Positions 1 through 10,499 of a stretch of DNA of 64,000 nt are shown in pieces; the first letter of the stretch is position 1; every line of letters starts with the position of its first letter. Both the position numbers and the translations under genes were made by a program. Source of the stretch: Bernardetia sp. ABR2-2B (GTDB lineage Bacteria > Bacteroidota > Bacteroidia > Cytophagales > Bernardetiaceae); the NCBI RefSeq assembly GCF_037126435.1, contig NZ_CP147020.1, positions 4,105,001-4,169,000 of the forward strand, read 5' to 3'. The notes under the pieces were generated by a model. It saw nothing but the letters and a program-made list of their open reading frames with translations. It ran no database searches and was not told the origin of the DNA.

Positions 1-1208
<1,208 letters not shown>

Positions 1209-1336
1209 TAGTGTAGGTTTTCTGATATGCAAACAGAGAATCATAGTTTTTAGAATGTACTATACATCTTATTTTGTTAAAGAACTTTTTAAGAAATTGC
1301 TAAAGATTTACAAGAGTAAATCTTTACTTAAGATAA

Positions 1337-1446
1337 AGGGTGATTATAGCATAGGGGTACACGTCTTTCCATTCCGAACAGAGCCGTTAAGCCCTATTGC
1401 GCCGATGGTACTGCGCTATTCGTGGGAGAGTAGGTCATCGCCCGTC
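1337..1446 (+). rRNA. 5S ribosomal RNA
   Basis: Conserved 5S segments are present: CCATTCCGAACAGAGCCGTTAAG, GCGCCGATGGTACTGCG and GGGAGAGTAGGTC. The ends pair as gggtgat/atcgccc. It lies about 130 bp after the 23S gene in the usual 23S-5S order, with no tRNA between them. The ends are estimated from pairing. Confidence 0.93.
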
Positions 1447-1509
1447 ATTATATGGACAGATACAGGATTAATAAAGTGAATGTATTTGTGTTGGAAACAA
1501 AAATAAAAT

Positions 1510-1547
1510 AAAGCCTTTGTAACATTAGTTATGAAGGCTTTTTTTGT
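1510..1547 (+). terminator. Probable intrinsic terminator of the rRNA operon
   Basis: The arms AAAGCCTT and AAGGCTTT flank a loop of about 16 nt and are followed directly by a T run. It sits about 65 bp after the 5S gene, where the rRNA transcript should end. Confidence 0.8.
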
Positions 1548-1721
1548 GAATAAAATAATTTTTAATTTTAGTAATTACACAGGTTTTTACTAAGAAGTTA
1601 TTTTAAGAATAGGTTTTCAAAATCTGTATTCTTAAATAACTTTTAAACTTAGTTATTATTTAAAAATTGTATATCAGTATTTTATAAATATTTTTTCCTT
1701 TCTACTTGACTGATTTTTAAT

Positions 1722-2723
1722 ATGGATAGGTTAGATTCCACAAGTTCTTCAGCTTCTATTTTTGATTATTTGAAGCTTCATTCAATTGTACTGATTTGGG
1801 GGGTTACAGCTATTTTAGGAAAGTGGGTTACTATTCCTGCTGTTGAAACTGTTTTATACAGAACTTTAATATCAGCTATTGTTCTAGCTTTTTTTGTAAA
1901 GAAAAATGAGTGGAAAATCTCTTCAAAATTTATTTTTCAACTACTCTTTACGGGAATGATTGTGGGAGCACATTGGATTACATTCTTTGCAGCAGCCAAA
2001 GTAGCCAATGTTTCTATTTGTTTAGTCGGACTTTCTACGGCATCACTTTGGACAGCATTTATAGAACCTGTTTTTAATAAGAAAAAAGTAAAATTATATG
2101 AAGTGTTTTTAGGACTTGTTATTATTGGAGGTCTATATGTAATTATGAAAGCTGACTTAGAAAATGATATGATATTGGGACTTATCTTAGGAGTTATTTC
2201 TGCTATTTTAGCGGCTCTATTTTCTACAATTAATGGTAAATTAACTCATCTGGCTGAACCAAACACGATTACCGTTTTGGAGATGAGTGGTGCATCTATT
2301 GGAATTATTTTATTTCTTCCCTTTTATTCAGTTTACTTTACAGGTACTGAAGGAATTGATATAGTTTTAAAGAATAACACAGTTTATTTTCAAGAAGGTG
2401 AGTGGTTTTTTGATGTTATTAATTCAATATATCTTAATACTGATATTGTGATGATTTTTGCCCTTGCTATTATTTGTACGGTATATACTTATTCTGTAAG
2501 TATTGAACTTTTACGAAGAATGACTGTCTTTGTAACCAATTTAACTATTAATCTAGAACCCGTTTATGGAATAGTTTTGGCCGCTATTTTTTTTAATGAG
2601 CATGAAAAAATGGACTCTAGTTTTTATATTGGTGCAGCAATTATTTTATTATCTGTTCTTTCTTACCCTATTTTTAACTATACAAACAAGAAAATAAAAA
2701 AGAAAAAAAGTAAATTAAAATAA
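1722..2723 (+). CDS. EamA/DMT-family transporter
   Basis: A 333-residue, strongly hydrophobic protein with about ten membrane segments arranged as two similar halves, the usual plan and length of EamA (drug/metabolite transporter) permeases. The early segment around residues 20-30 reads LIWGVTAILGKW, and the second half ends with TVFVTNLTINLEPVYGIVLAA, typical of the second EamA repeat. These inner-membrane proteins export or import small metabolites; the substrate cannot be read from sequence. The C-terminus is a lysine-rich tail (KKIKKKKSK), consistent with a cytoplasmic end. It is convergent with the long sensor gene downstream, with only 16 bp between the stop codons. Confidence 0.88.
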   Translation: MDRLDSTSSSASIFDYLKLHSIVLIWGVTAILGKWVTIPAVETVLYRTLISAIVLAFFVKKNEWKISSKFIFQLLFTGMIVGAHWITFFAAAKVANVSICLVGLSTASLWTAFIEPVFNKKKVKLYEVFLGLVIIGGLYVIMKADLENDMILGLILGVISAILAALFSTINGKLTHLAEPNTITVLEMSGASIGIILFLPFYSVYFTGTEGIDIVLKNNTVYFQEGEWFFDVINSIYLNTDIVMIFALAIICTVYTYSVSIELLRRMTVFVTNLTINLEPVYGIVLAAIFFNEHEKMDSSFYIGAAIILLSVLSYPIFNYTNKKIKKKKSKLK

Positions 2724-2739
2724 TTTATAAGTAAAAATG

Positions 2740-5700
2740 CTACAAACGAATACCTAAAAGTGTAATATCATCACGCTGAGGTGCTGTACGTTGATGTTGT
2801 TCTAATAGAAGTTCTAATTTCTGCTTTTGTTTTGCTGTTGGAAGTTCTGATACTTTTTCTAATTGTTCTATTATCGTATTTGAACCAACTTTTTGACCTT
2901 GTAAATCTGACTGGTCTGCAAAACCATCGCTCATCATATAAATCATTGAGCTATTTTTTAGCATAACTGTTTTTTCTTTAAAACGATTGTCTCGTTTTTT
3001 ACTTCTACGTCCACCGATAGACATTCGATCGCCCTTGAGTTTTATAAGCTGATGATTTTCTACATAATACATAGATTGTTTAGCTCCTGCAAAAGTAATT
3101 TTATTTCCCTCTTCAGTTTTATCTAAACAAAAAATAGATATATCCATTCCATCATCATTTTTAGCTTTTTCTTGTTGAAGTGCAGCACGAACATCTTGAT
3201 GTAATTTTTCTAAAATCTTGGCAGGAGAAAAAATACGTTCGATAGTAACAATTTCGTTCAAAAGAGCATTTCCTATCATAGACATGAAGCCACCTGGGAC
3301 ACCATGTCCTGTACAATCTACAATGGCTACAAAAGTTTTTCCTTTGTAATTTACTACCCAATAAAAATCTCCACTCACAATATCTTTAGGCTTAAAAATC
3401 ACAAAATACTCATCAAAAAGTCGATTCATTTCCTCTGGAGTAGGCAAAACAGCCTGTTGAATAGTAAGAGCATAACGAATTGAATCTGTAATATTTCTAT
3501 TCTTTTCTTGAATAATTTCATAGGATTTAGCATTACTCTGTGCAATAGAAATGTAAGCTGCTAAGGCTTCTAAAATTACAACATCTTCTTTTTTATAAGC
3601 ATTTTTTCTAAATGATTGTACTGTTAAAACACCGACTGTTGTTTCATTGATTACTAAAGGAACATAAATAAGAGATTTAGGCATTTTACCCATATCTAAG
3701 TATTTTAATTGAGAGTTTTGTTCAAAATATTCCTCCAAATCATTTATTAGTATAGATTTTTTCTTAGTAAAACTCTGAACTGAAAATCTATTTACTTGAG
3801 AAAGAGAATCACTATGAGCAGCAAGTAATTCTCCGTGTTCTATATAATTTTTAAACTCTATCTTACTTTCTTTTTTCTTATAAGTTCCTATTCCAAAGCC
3901 TTCTACTGGCATGAGTGCCAAAATATTTTGATAAATAGTTTGGACAAGTGTATCTGTTTGAAGTTTTGCAGTAATTTTTTGTCCAATTTCTCCTACTTTG
4001 TGGATTTGTTCGTAAGACTCTGTGATAGCTTGGCGTTGTTCTTCGATTCTATCTCTTTGTGATTCAATTTCTTCTTTTTGTTGATTAATTTCTGCTGTAC
4101 GCTGTTGTACAGTTTCTTCTAATTTGAAATTTTGTCTTTTAATTCTTCCTACTTGATAACGGTAAGCTAAAAATACCAAAATCAAGAATAATAGAATTAA
4201 ACCTATCCAAAAATAAGCTGTTTGATAGAAAAAAGGCTTAATCTTAAACTTTACAGTAGCCACTTCTTCGCTCCAAACTCCATCATTATTTGCAGCCATT
4301 ACTTCAAAAGTGTATTCTTTTGGCAACAAGCCTGTGTAGAGCGCATCTCTTTCATTAGTAACTTCTATCCAATCTTCATCAAAACCCTTTAAACGATATT
4401 TGAACTGCATATCTGATGGGGAGACAAGACTTAATCCTGTAAAGTGAAAAAGAATACGTTTTGCTCCTGCTTCCACAATTATTTTCTCATCTTTTTGCGA
4501 AGGAAATGAATAGTTAATACTATCTACTGCCATGTTTAATATATAAACAGGTGGAGGAAGTGAATTTTCTACTATTTTAGTAGGGTTAATCATAGATAGA
4601 CCACCAATAGTAGGAAACCACATCTGCCCTTGACTATCTTTAAGAAAATGTACTGCTCCCGTACACTCTTCTTCTTTCATTCCATCACTTCTATCAAAAA
4701 CTTTTGTTTCTAAAGTATTTCTTTTTCCTTGAAAATAATCTGTTACTGAATTTCTATCTATCCGAATTACACCTGAAGAAGAAGACAGCCATAAATCACC
4801 ATTACTATCCTCACGAATATCAAAAACAGCATCAACAGGAAAACCATTAGAGAGACTGAAAATATGAATTTTGTTGATATCGTTTGGTGAAATAGCAACT
4901 AATCCAGAATTAGCACAAACCCAAAGAATTTTTTTGGAGTCATAGCGAGCAGAAAAAGCAAGATTAGAAGGCAAACCTTCTGTTTGTGTATAAACTTTAC
5001 TTACTTTTCTTGTTTTGAGGTTTATAATATTTATACCTGCATCATTTGTAGAAACAATCAGTTTACCGTCTAGAGTAGGTTCTATTCCCATTACAAAATT
5101 GGAAGTCAATCCATCATCTTTTGTAAATGGAATCCATTTTTGTTCAGAGGCTGAATATTCATCTAGTCCACCACCACGAGTTCCTATCCATATATTTCCA
5201 TTCACACTTTGAGTGATTACTCTGACTTGATTATCAGTAAGCCCATCTTCAGTAGTAAAAAGTTTTTCACTTCCGTCAGAAGAAATACGCAATACTCCAG
5301 CATAAGAACCTACCCAAATATTACCTTCTCTATCTTTGAAAATATTTCTTAAGCGATCAATAGAAAGAGGAGTTTTGAATGTATATGTACCTACATTTTG
5401 ATTTTTGATAGTATTCATGATTCCTGCATCAGAGCCAACCCAATATACTCCTTTTTCTACTTCTTGTATTGAGCTAACTGAAACAGAAGCCAAGCCTTGT
5501 TGAACTGTATAGTTTACAAACTTTCCATCTTTTAAGCGTATAAGACCTGCTCTATACATTGCTAACCAAATATTTCCCTCTCTGTCTGTACTGACATTCA
5601 TAACATTATTATGAGGTAGTCCATTTTCGGTATTTAGGACTTCATACTGATTAGTAAGAGGATTTTTTCTGAATAGACCAGCACTTGTAGCAAACCAAAT

Positions 5701-6585
5701 ACTACCTTCTTTATCTTCTATAATATCATTGATTGTAACACCTTCTAATTCCTTTATGACCTTAGATTTACCATTTCGGATACGATTCACTCCATTTATA
5801 GTTCCTACCCAAAGCGTATTCGTTTTATCTAATAAAAGTCCTGTAATTACATCATTTGAAAGTAAACCATTTTCTACATTATACTTTTCTACAATTTCAT
5901 TTTGATAAGCAAATAAGCCTTTACCTTCTGTTCCTATCCAAATAGTATGATTAGCACCACTTTTACCATATTGAATCTCATTAATAGAAATAGAATTTAT
6001 TTCAGAAATAGCAGTAAAGGGTGTGAAAATACCATCTTTATAAACTATTATACCATTTCCTCTTGTTCCTATCCATAAGGAGCCATCTTTCACTTTTAGG
6101 ATAGATTCAATAGAGTAATTTGGATAATTGCCTTTTGTAGTTTCAGTAGTATAAAAATTAAAGTCATGGTTTTTTTGTACTATGAGTCCACTACCATGTG
6201 TACCTACCCAAAGTGAATCATCTTCTGTTTGATAAATAGCTGAAATAGAGCTATTAGTAAGATAAGGAAGGTTTTTTTTGTCGAAAATTTTAAATTCTAC
6301 ACCATCAAAACGAATTAAGCCATTGTAGGTACTTGCCCAAATAAAGCCATCTTTGGATTGATAGACATAATTTAAAGTATTAGTAGGAAGACCTTCTTTG
6401 GTTGTCCATTGGTCAATTATATATTGTGAAATTTGCTTTTTAGGGTCTAGAGCAAAACCAAGAGTTGGGGAAAGGATATAAGAAACTAAACCTAGGGACA
6501 ATATAAGGGATATCGTCAATAAATTAGGTTTATAAAACCTTTTAAAAAAGCAAGAAATACTATTAACAAGTAGATTGGGTATCAC
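2740..6585 (-). CDS. Two-component-type propeller sensor with GAF and SpoIIE phosphatase output
   Basis: This 1281-residue protein has an N-terminal hydrophobic signal or anchor (about 20-45), followed by about 700 residues of Reg_prop repeats. Recurrent IWIGT/LWVGT motifs indicate a periplasmic beta-propeller pair. A Y_Y_Y domain follows at about 700-780, then a transmembrane helix at about 788-808. A coiled coil runs at about 815-870, a GAF domain at about 875-1015, and a SpoIIE/PP2C phosphatase from about 1063 to the end, with SGDFYW and DCTGHGVPGGFMS motifs carrying the metal-binding aspartates. The architecture resembles the hybrid sensors of Bacteroidota, but the usual histidine kinase is replaced by a serine phosphatase. 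It probably senses an envelope or extracellular ligand and dephosphorylates an anti-sigma-antagonist-like target; both points are inferred. No partner is encoded next to it. Confidence 0.9.
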   Translation of the reverse strand: MIPNLLVNSISCFFKRFYKPNLLTISLILSLGLVSYILSPTLGFALDPKKQISQYIIDQWTTKEGLPTNTLNYVYQSKDGFIWASTYNGLIRFDGVEFKIFDKKNLPYLTNSSISAIYQTEDDSLWVGTHGSGLIVQKNHDFNFYTTETTKGNYPNYSIESILKVKDGSLWIGTRGNGIIVYKDGIFTPFTAISEINSISINEIQYGKSGANHTIWIGTEGKGLFAYQNEIVEKYNVENGLLSNDVITGLLLDKTNTLWVGTINGVNRIRNGKSKVIKELEGVTINDIIEDKEGSIWFATSAGLFRKNPLTNQYEVLNTENGLPHNNVMNVSTDREGNIWLAMYRAGLIRLKDGKFVNYTVQQGLASVSVSSIQEVEKGVYWVGSDAGIMNTIKNQNVGTYTFKTPLSIDRLRNIFKDREGNIWVGSYAGVLRISSDGSEKLFTTEDGLTDNQVRVITQSVNGNIWIGTRGGGLDEYSASEQKWIPFTKDDGLTSNFVMGIEPTLDGKLIVSTNDAGINIINLKTRKVSKVYTQTEGLPSNLAFSARYDSKKILWVCANSGLVAISPNDINKIHIFSLSNGFPVDAVFDIREDSNGDLWLSSSSGVIRIDRNSVTDYFQGKRNTLETKVFDRSDGMKEEECTGAVHFLKDSQGQMWFPTIGGLSMINPTKIVENSLPPPVYILNMAVDSINYSFPSQKDEKIIVEAGAKRILFHFTGLSLVSPSDMQFKYRLKGFDEDWIEVTNERDALYTGLLPKEYTFEVMAANNDGVWSEEVATVKFKIKPFFYQTAYFWIGLILLFLILVFLAYRYQVGRIKRQNFKLEETVQQRTAEINQQKEEIESQRDRIEEQRQAITESYEQIHKVGEIGQKITAKLQTDTLVQTIYQNILALMPVEGFGIGTYKKKESKIEFKNYIEHGELLAAHSDSLSQVNRFSVQSFTKKKSILINDLEEYFEQNSQLKYLDMGKMPKSLIYVPLVINETTVGVLTVQSFRKNAYKKEDVVILEALAAYISIAQSNAKSYEIIQEKNRNITDSIRYALTIQQAVLPTPEEMNRLFDEYFVIFKPKDIVSGDFYWVVNYKGKTFVAIVDCTGHGVPGGFMSMIGNALLNEIVTIERIFSPAKILEKLHQDVRAALQQEKAKNDDGMDISIFCLDKTEEGNKITFAGAKQSMYYVENHQLIKLKGDRMSIGGRRSKKRDNRFKEKTVMLKNSSMIYMMSDGFADQSDLQGQKVGSNTIIEQLEKVSELPTAKQKQKLELLLEQHQRTAPQRDDITLLGIRL

Positions 6586-6660
6586 GTTAAAGTTATTCGG
6601 CTGATGAACAGAGAAAAAATAATAGATTGATTTTATTGATAGAATAAACAGTTACAAGAG

Positions 6661-6915
6661 CTACTTTCCTCCTGCTCCACCTCCGTATCGTCCTGTACCA
6701 AATACATACACTCCATAGTAGGTACTTCGATAAGTTCTGTCACGACAGTTTCCCCATCTATCACGCATGTTTTCAGGACAGTTTTCATTAAGGTCTTTAA
6801 TGAGGTCTTTATCGTGAGCTGTGCTTAATCCCAAACTACTTTTTGAAGCTGCATAAGTAGTAAAGAGAAGGAAAAATAGTCCACCAAAGACGATAAATTT
6901 TGTAAGTAGTGACAT
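6661..6915 (-). CDS. Small exported or membrane-anchored hypothetical protein
   Basis: An 84-residue protein that I do not recognise. Residues 5-24 form a hydrophobic segment (signal peptide or anchor) ending near TTYAASKSS. The middle is charged and contains the pair CPENMRDRWGNC, which could form a disulfide in the periplasm. The C-terminus is Tyr/Gly-rich and ends in GGGAGGK. It lies 48 bp from the DUF4178 gene upstream on the same strand and could be cotranscribed with it. The hydrophobic start and the clean intergenic placement support a real gene. No function is proposed. Confidence 0.6.
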   Translation of the reverse strand: MSLLTKFIVFGGLFFLLFTTYAASKSSLGLSTAHDKDLIKDLNENCPENMRDRWGNCRDRTYRSTYYGVYVFGTGRYGGGAGGK

Positions 6916-6963
6916 AGTTTTTGTTTTGAAAATGAAATTTTAAAATCTAACAAGATATTTAAT

Positions 6964-8322
6964 TTATTCTTCTGATTCTGCATTTATTCCTGCATAAATA
7001 TATTTCTCTCTGATAGTTCTTCCTATTTTACCAAAGCTGATAAGTAAAGCTAAAATGGTAAGAAAACCACTTAACATCAAAAAATATCTACTAAGTAGTG
7101 CGCCTTCATTTACTGTAAAATTAATGATAGCTTGTGATTTGGTTAGGTTAGTAAAATAGGTAGAATCTGTTTTGGCATAAATACGGGCAAAATATTCTCC
7201 TTCTTCTGTAAACTTAAAGTATTTAGAAGAAGAAGTTTCTGATTCAGTCCAATTACCTTCATCATATCCTGATTCATACCAAAAATCACTTTCTACTGCA
7301 TTAATGACATTCTTTTCTTTATCTAAAAGCTCAACAACAATATACATTCCCTGATTTTGAGTGCTTTTAAAATTTACACTCCATTCTATGTTGTAATTTG
7401 TACTTGTATCATCTATTTTGATAGGTTTGGATAAATAACCTTCTTTTTTATCGATATTTTTTGTATCAACTTTTGTTGAAGAAATAGGCGTTCCATCAGA
7501 AAAAAGAGAAACCAAAAAGATTAAAAAAGCTATTGCTGCTGCTGCACTTGTTACTTTACGAATGGTAGAAAAACCATTATCTCTTTCTTTGTAGGTATCG
7601 ATGAATGGATTTCCTTCAAGAGCTTGATATAACTCTTCTTTAGAAATTTTCTTTTCTGCTGAAAATTCTTTCCAACCATCTCCTTGCTCAACAGTATAAC
7701 TCCACATTCCCTCTTGATAAGTAGCAAAATGAGTTTGAGTTCCAACTGCATAAGGGTCTTCTTTTTCAGTCTTGCCTTCAAAAAACTCTAAAAATAAAGA
7801 ACCATATTCAGTAACCCTGTAATCTGCTCTTCCTTCATAAAAGTTAGTAAAAAGCTCTAAATTAGTAGGGTCTGCATCTGTTTTATCAACAGTAACAGGC
7901 ATTCCTAGTGAATATCCTTCCTTATCCTCATTTAAATAAAAACGCTCACTTTTTCCTTCTTGGGTGTTTTGTAAAATATAGGTGTCCGAATACCAAGTTT
8001 CATTACTATATCCAGAACCCTCATCGCTGGTATAATATTCTTTATGTGCTGAACGATAGCGCAGACGTGCTGTAATTATAAATTCTTTTTCTTCTAAATG
8101 CAGAATCTGACCTACTCTTAGGAAGCTGTAATAAGGAAAATCATCCGTTTTAAGACTTTCATTAAGCGTTCGATTAAAAGCTAAATCTGAAGCCACTCCA
8201 CAATTGTAACAGTACAAGTAGCGTACATCTTCGTCCCAAGCATAATTTGTATGCTGACAACTCGGACACACTTTGGGGTTAGTAAAGTTTCCTGTTTTTT
8301 TGAGTATGGTAGGAGTATTCAA
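6964..8322 (-). CDS. DUF4178 domain-containing membrane protein with zinc ribbon
   Basis: A 452-residue protein. Residues 19-42 contain CPSCQ...CYNCG, a CxxC-x(n)-CxxC zinc ribbon. A beta-rich region with LRVGQILHLEEKEFIITARLRYR and YYTSDEGSGYSNETWYSD (about 68-250) matches the DUF4178 fold as I recall it. Two hydrophobic helices at about 259-276 and 412-432 bracket a beta-sandwich of about 135 residues, probably exposed outside the cytoplasm. DUF4178 proteins often sit beside polyamine-synthase-like and DUF350 membrane proteins; no such neighbours occur here. The function is unknown, although the build suggests a membrane-stress or polyanion-sensing role. It is divergent from the next gene. 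Confidence 0.75.
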   Translation of the reverse strand: MNTPTILKKTGNFTNPKVCPSCQHTNYAWDEDVRYLYCYNCGVASDLAFNRTLNESLKTDDFPYYSFLRVGQILHLEEKEFIITARLRYRSAHKEYYTSDEGSGYSNETWYSDTYILQNTQEGKSERFYLNEDKEGYSLGMPVTVDKTDADPTNLELFTNFYEGRADYRVTEYGSLFLEFFEGKTEKEDPYAVGTQTHFATYQEGMWSYTVEQGDGWKEFSAEKKISKEELYQALEGNPFIDTYKERDNGFSTIRKVTSAAAAIAFLIFLVSLFSDGTPISSTKVDTKNIDKKEGYLSKPIKIDDTSTNYNIEWSVNFKSTQNQGMYIVVELLDKEKNVINAVESDFWYESGYDEGNWTESETSSSKYFKFTEEGEYFARIYAKTDSTYFTNLTKSQAIINFTVNEGALLSRYFLMLSGFLTILALLISFGKIGRTIREKYIYAGINAESEE

Positions 8323-8692
8323 AAGTAATTACAGTTTAGTTTGAGTCTAATTTTTAATTTGTTGCTTTTCAGTATCTTGACTTGCTTTTGATTAAGTATT
8401 AGCATCAAGAATAAGAAATATGATGTAATATAATCAATAAACCAAAATACTACAAATAATTGGGAGTATAAAAGGATAATAAAGAGATGATTAAGTTTGT
8501 TGAAGATGAATTATTATCAAAAACTAATGAAAAAGAAATTGTATAATTCAGATAATTTTATAGAAATGCAACCTATTTTGCTTTGTTCTCGTTTAGATAG
8601 ATAGGTGTTAATCTTTAAATAATACAATTTTTATTTCAGCTCTATTTAGATTTAATACCAAACAACTTTTATCACTAAAACAAAATACTCTT
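8323..8692. other. 370-bp divergent intergenic region
   Basis: It separates the divergent DUF4178 and secreted-protein genes, so promoters for both must lie here. It is very AT-rich. I see no convincing gene, RNA, strong hairpin or full TAnnTTTG box with a matching upstream TTTG. Confidence 0.5.
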
Positions 8693-9373
8693 ATGAAATT
8701 TAATAATAAAAAAAGCCCACGTTACGAACTATTAAATTATTTTACTCTGTTGTTTATATTAGTCTTTTGTTCTTTTTTTCAAATTAATTCTGTTGAGGCA
8801 CAAAATGCTGTTCAAGCTAATGAAACAGATACTGAAGAGTTAGATTGGAATGTAGGAGGTACAAAAAATAATGAACTAACAAAGGAAGAAAAAGAGTTAG
8901 CACAACAAACAGCATTAGGTTGGGAGCAGTGGGATAAAGAACATCCGTCTGAGACTTCTGTTATAATTTATGATGCTGAAAAGTCAGTAGAAACTAATAA
9001 GGTAAAATCTCCAAATGAAATTCTTAGAAGTACCTTGATTGGTAATTGGGAAGGATTTTACGGAGGTAGTAAGGCATATATAAATTTTAAAGAAAATAAA
9101 ACAGTAATTATTAATACTTCTGTTTTTTCAAATATTCCATCTGCTTCAGGTAGGGAACACACTCAACTTTATTATGAAGTTGATGCCTCACAAAGCCCGT
9201 ACAAACTAACTTTTTATAATAGAAACAAGGAAATAAAAGGAGTTTTCAGAATTAATGATAATAATCAAATTACGATGTGTCATAACTTTAATACTGATGA
9301 AGAACCTAAAGAAATAAATAATAAATATACGTTAATCAATTTTTATAAATTAGAAAGTAAAATAAGTAAATAA
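8693..9373 (+). CDS. Secreted hypothetical protein, tandem paralogue 1
   Basis: A 226-residue protein with a hydrophobic stretch at about 15-36 ending in VEAQ, a probable signal peptide. Its C-terminal ~125 residues (NEILRSTLIGNWEGFYGG to the end) align with the next gene: both share the motifs YYEVDAS/YYEIDAS, SPYKL, NKEIKG/NEKEIKG, FRI and CHNFN. The domain opens with a GNWEG-like motif and is beta-rich, reminiscent of small lipocalin-like domains, but I cannot name a family. Between the signal peptide and the domain is an acidic, lysine-rich linker that is longer than in the paralogue. It is probably periplasmic or surface-exposed. Confidence 0.7.
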   Translation: MKFNNKKSPRYELLNYFTLLFILVFCSFFQINSVEAQNAVQANETDTEELDWNVGGTKNNELTKEEKELAQQTALGWEQWDKEHPSETSVIIYDAEKSVETNKVKSPNEILRSTLIGNWEGFYGGSKAYINFKENKTVIINTSVFSNIPSASGREHTQLYYEVDASQSPYKLTFYNRNKEIKGVFRINDNNQITMCHNFNTDEEPKEINNKYTLINFYKLESKISK

Positions 9374-9523
9374 AAAAATGTTTTTTTATAAAATTGTAAC
9401 TTTATATATAAAAATCCGTTAATACAGATAGGCAGTCATTTTTTTTAAGCTGTCTAATAATTTGAATATTAATTTGAATTATTATTTTTTAATCTACTAT
9501 TTTTTAATCTAACTCTAATTATT

Positions 9524-10042
9524 ATGGAACGTACAAAACGTATGCTCATCGTGATGCTTACTTCATTTGGCATCTTTGCTCTTCTTACCTTTCTAACTTT
9601 TTCTAGCTATGGACAAAACGCTTTAAAACCTTTAACAAATTATATGACAACAACTCAAGATAACTTAATTACGCCTAACGAAATATTGAAAGAAACTCTT
9701 GAAGGAGCTTGGGAGGCTTTTTATAATGGAAGAAAGACTTACATAACTTTCAATGAAGACAATTCTGTAATTATGCGTTTAGGAGTTCGATCAAATGGTA
9801 GTGCAAATACAAACGAAGCGAATACCAATTATGACCAAATGTACTATGAAATAGATGCCTCTGTAAGTCCTTATAAATTAGTTATATATAACAATGAAAA
9901 AGAAATCAAGGGGCTTTTTAGAATTGTAAACGATGATCAAATAATCACATGTCATAATTTCAATAGTGATTATCAACCAAAAGAGATTGACAGTGATTAC
10001 ACAGTCTTAACGCTTTATAGAGTAAAGAAAGAAGATAGATAA
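9524..10042 (+). CDS. Secreted hypothetical protein, tandem paralogue 2
   Basis: A 172-residue protein with an N-terminal hydrophobic segment at about 8-28, probably cleaved after SSYGQ. Residues about 50-170 repeat the domain of the preceding gene (NEILKETLEGAWEAFYNG, YYEIDASVSPYKL, KEIKGLFRI, CHNFNSD). Identity is clear but incomplete, so the duplication is not recent. The 150-bp gap between the two genes is AT-rich and could carry a separate promoter. The function is unknown. A hairpin that can terminate transcription follows about 60 bp after the stop. Confidence 0.7.
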   Translation: MERTKRMLIVMLTSFGIFALLTFLTFSSYGQNALKPLTNYMTTTQDNLITPNEILKETLEGAWEAFYNGRKTYITFNEDNSVIMRLGVRSNGSANTNEANTNYDQMYYEIDASVSPYKLVIYNNEKEIKGLFRIVNDDQIITCHNFNSDYQPKEIDSDYTVLTLYRVKKEDR

Positions 10043-10099
10043 TCAGAAATTGAAGATACAGGAAAGCAAAATATATTTATTATGTTTGCTTACTTGAAG

Positions 10100-10131
10100 A
10101 AACCTACTATTTATATAGATAGGTTTTTTTT
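10100..10131 (+). terminator. Intrinsic terminator between convergent genes
   Basis: The arms AAACCTA and TAGGTTT are followed by eight Ts in the plus direction. The left arm is preceded by few As, so it should work best for the plus-strand gene ending at 10042. Its T run reaches the last codons of the minus-strand Rieske gene. Confidence 0.65.
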
Positions 10132-10477
10132 ATACATCAATAAATAAGGAATTTTTATTGGTAGTTTCATCAAGCCTCCATTCTAGTTTGTATGTTTTTA
10201 GAGAAGCTGCCTTTCCACGAGTTGCATTTCCAGTTTTTAGATTGAAACAATAACTATGAAGAGGACACACGACTTCATTTTGTTCGTTTATAAAACCTTT
10301 GTGTAAATCTGCCCCCGAATGAGAACAACTATTTTGGACAGCAAAAAAACCATCTTTGGTATGAGAAAGACAGATTTTTTCATCTTCATTATTTGTATCA
10401 GAAACCGTCAGAAGAATAGATGTTCCTAATTTAATTTTCTTTGTAGCTTCTTCTTCTGAACTAAATAATTTTGTCAA
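10130..10477 (-). CDS. Rieske [2Fe-2S] ferredoxin-like protein
   Basis: A 115-residue single-domain protein with the two Rieske cluster motifs: Cys51-Ser-His53 (CSHSGADL) and Cys71-Pro-Leu-His74 (CPLHSYCFNLKTG). The spacing is right for ligating a 2Fe-2S cluster through two Cys and two His. There is no signal peptide, so it should act in the cytoplasm. It resembles NirD-type or dioxygenase-type ferredoxins, small electron carriers for an oxygenase or reductase, but no such partner gene is adjacent. It is the last of four closely spaced minus-strand genes (from 13370), 22 bp after the methyltransferase. Confidence 0.88.
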   Translation of the reverse strand: MTKLFSSEEEATKKIKLGTSILLTVSDTNNEDEKICLSHTKDGFFAVQNSCSHSGADLHKGFINEQNEVVCPLHSYCFNLKTGNATRGKAASLKTYKLEWRLDETTNKNSLFIDV

Positions 10478-10499
10478 ATTAATTCTAAATTTTAAATAA

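Noticed and set aside
1447-1721. tRNA gene after the 5S rRNA
   Set aside because: No cloverleaf, T-loop (GTTCGAATC-like) or CCA-adjacent acceptor pairing is seen; only a terminator and AT-rich sequence.
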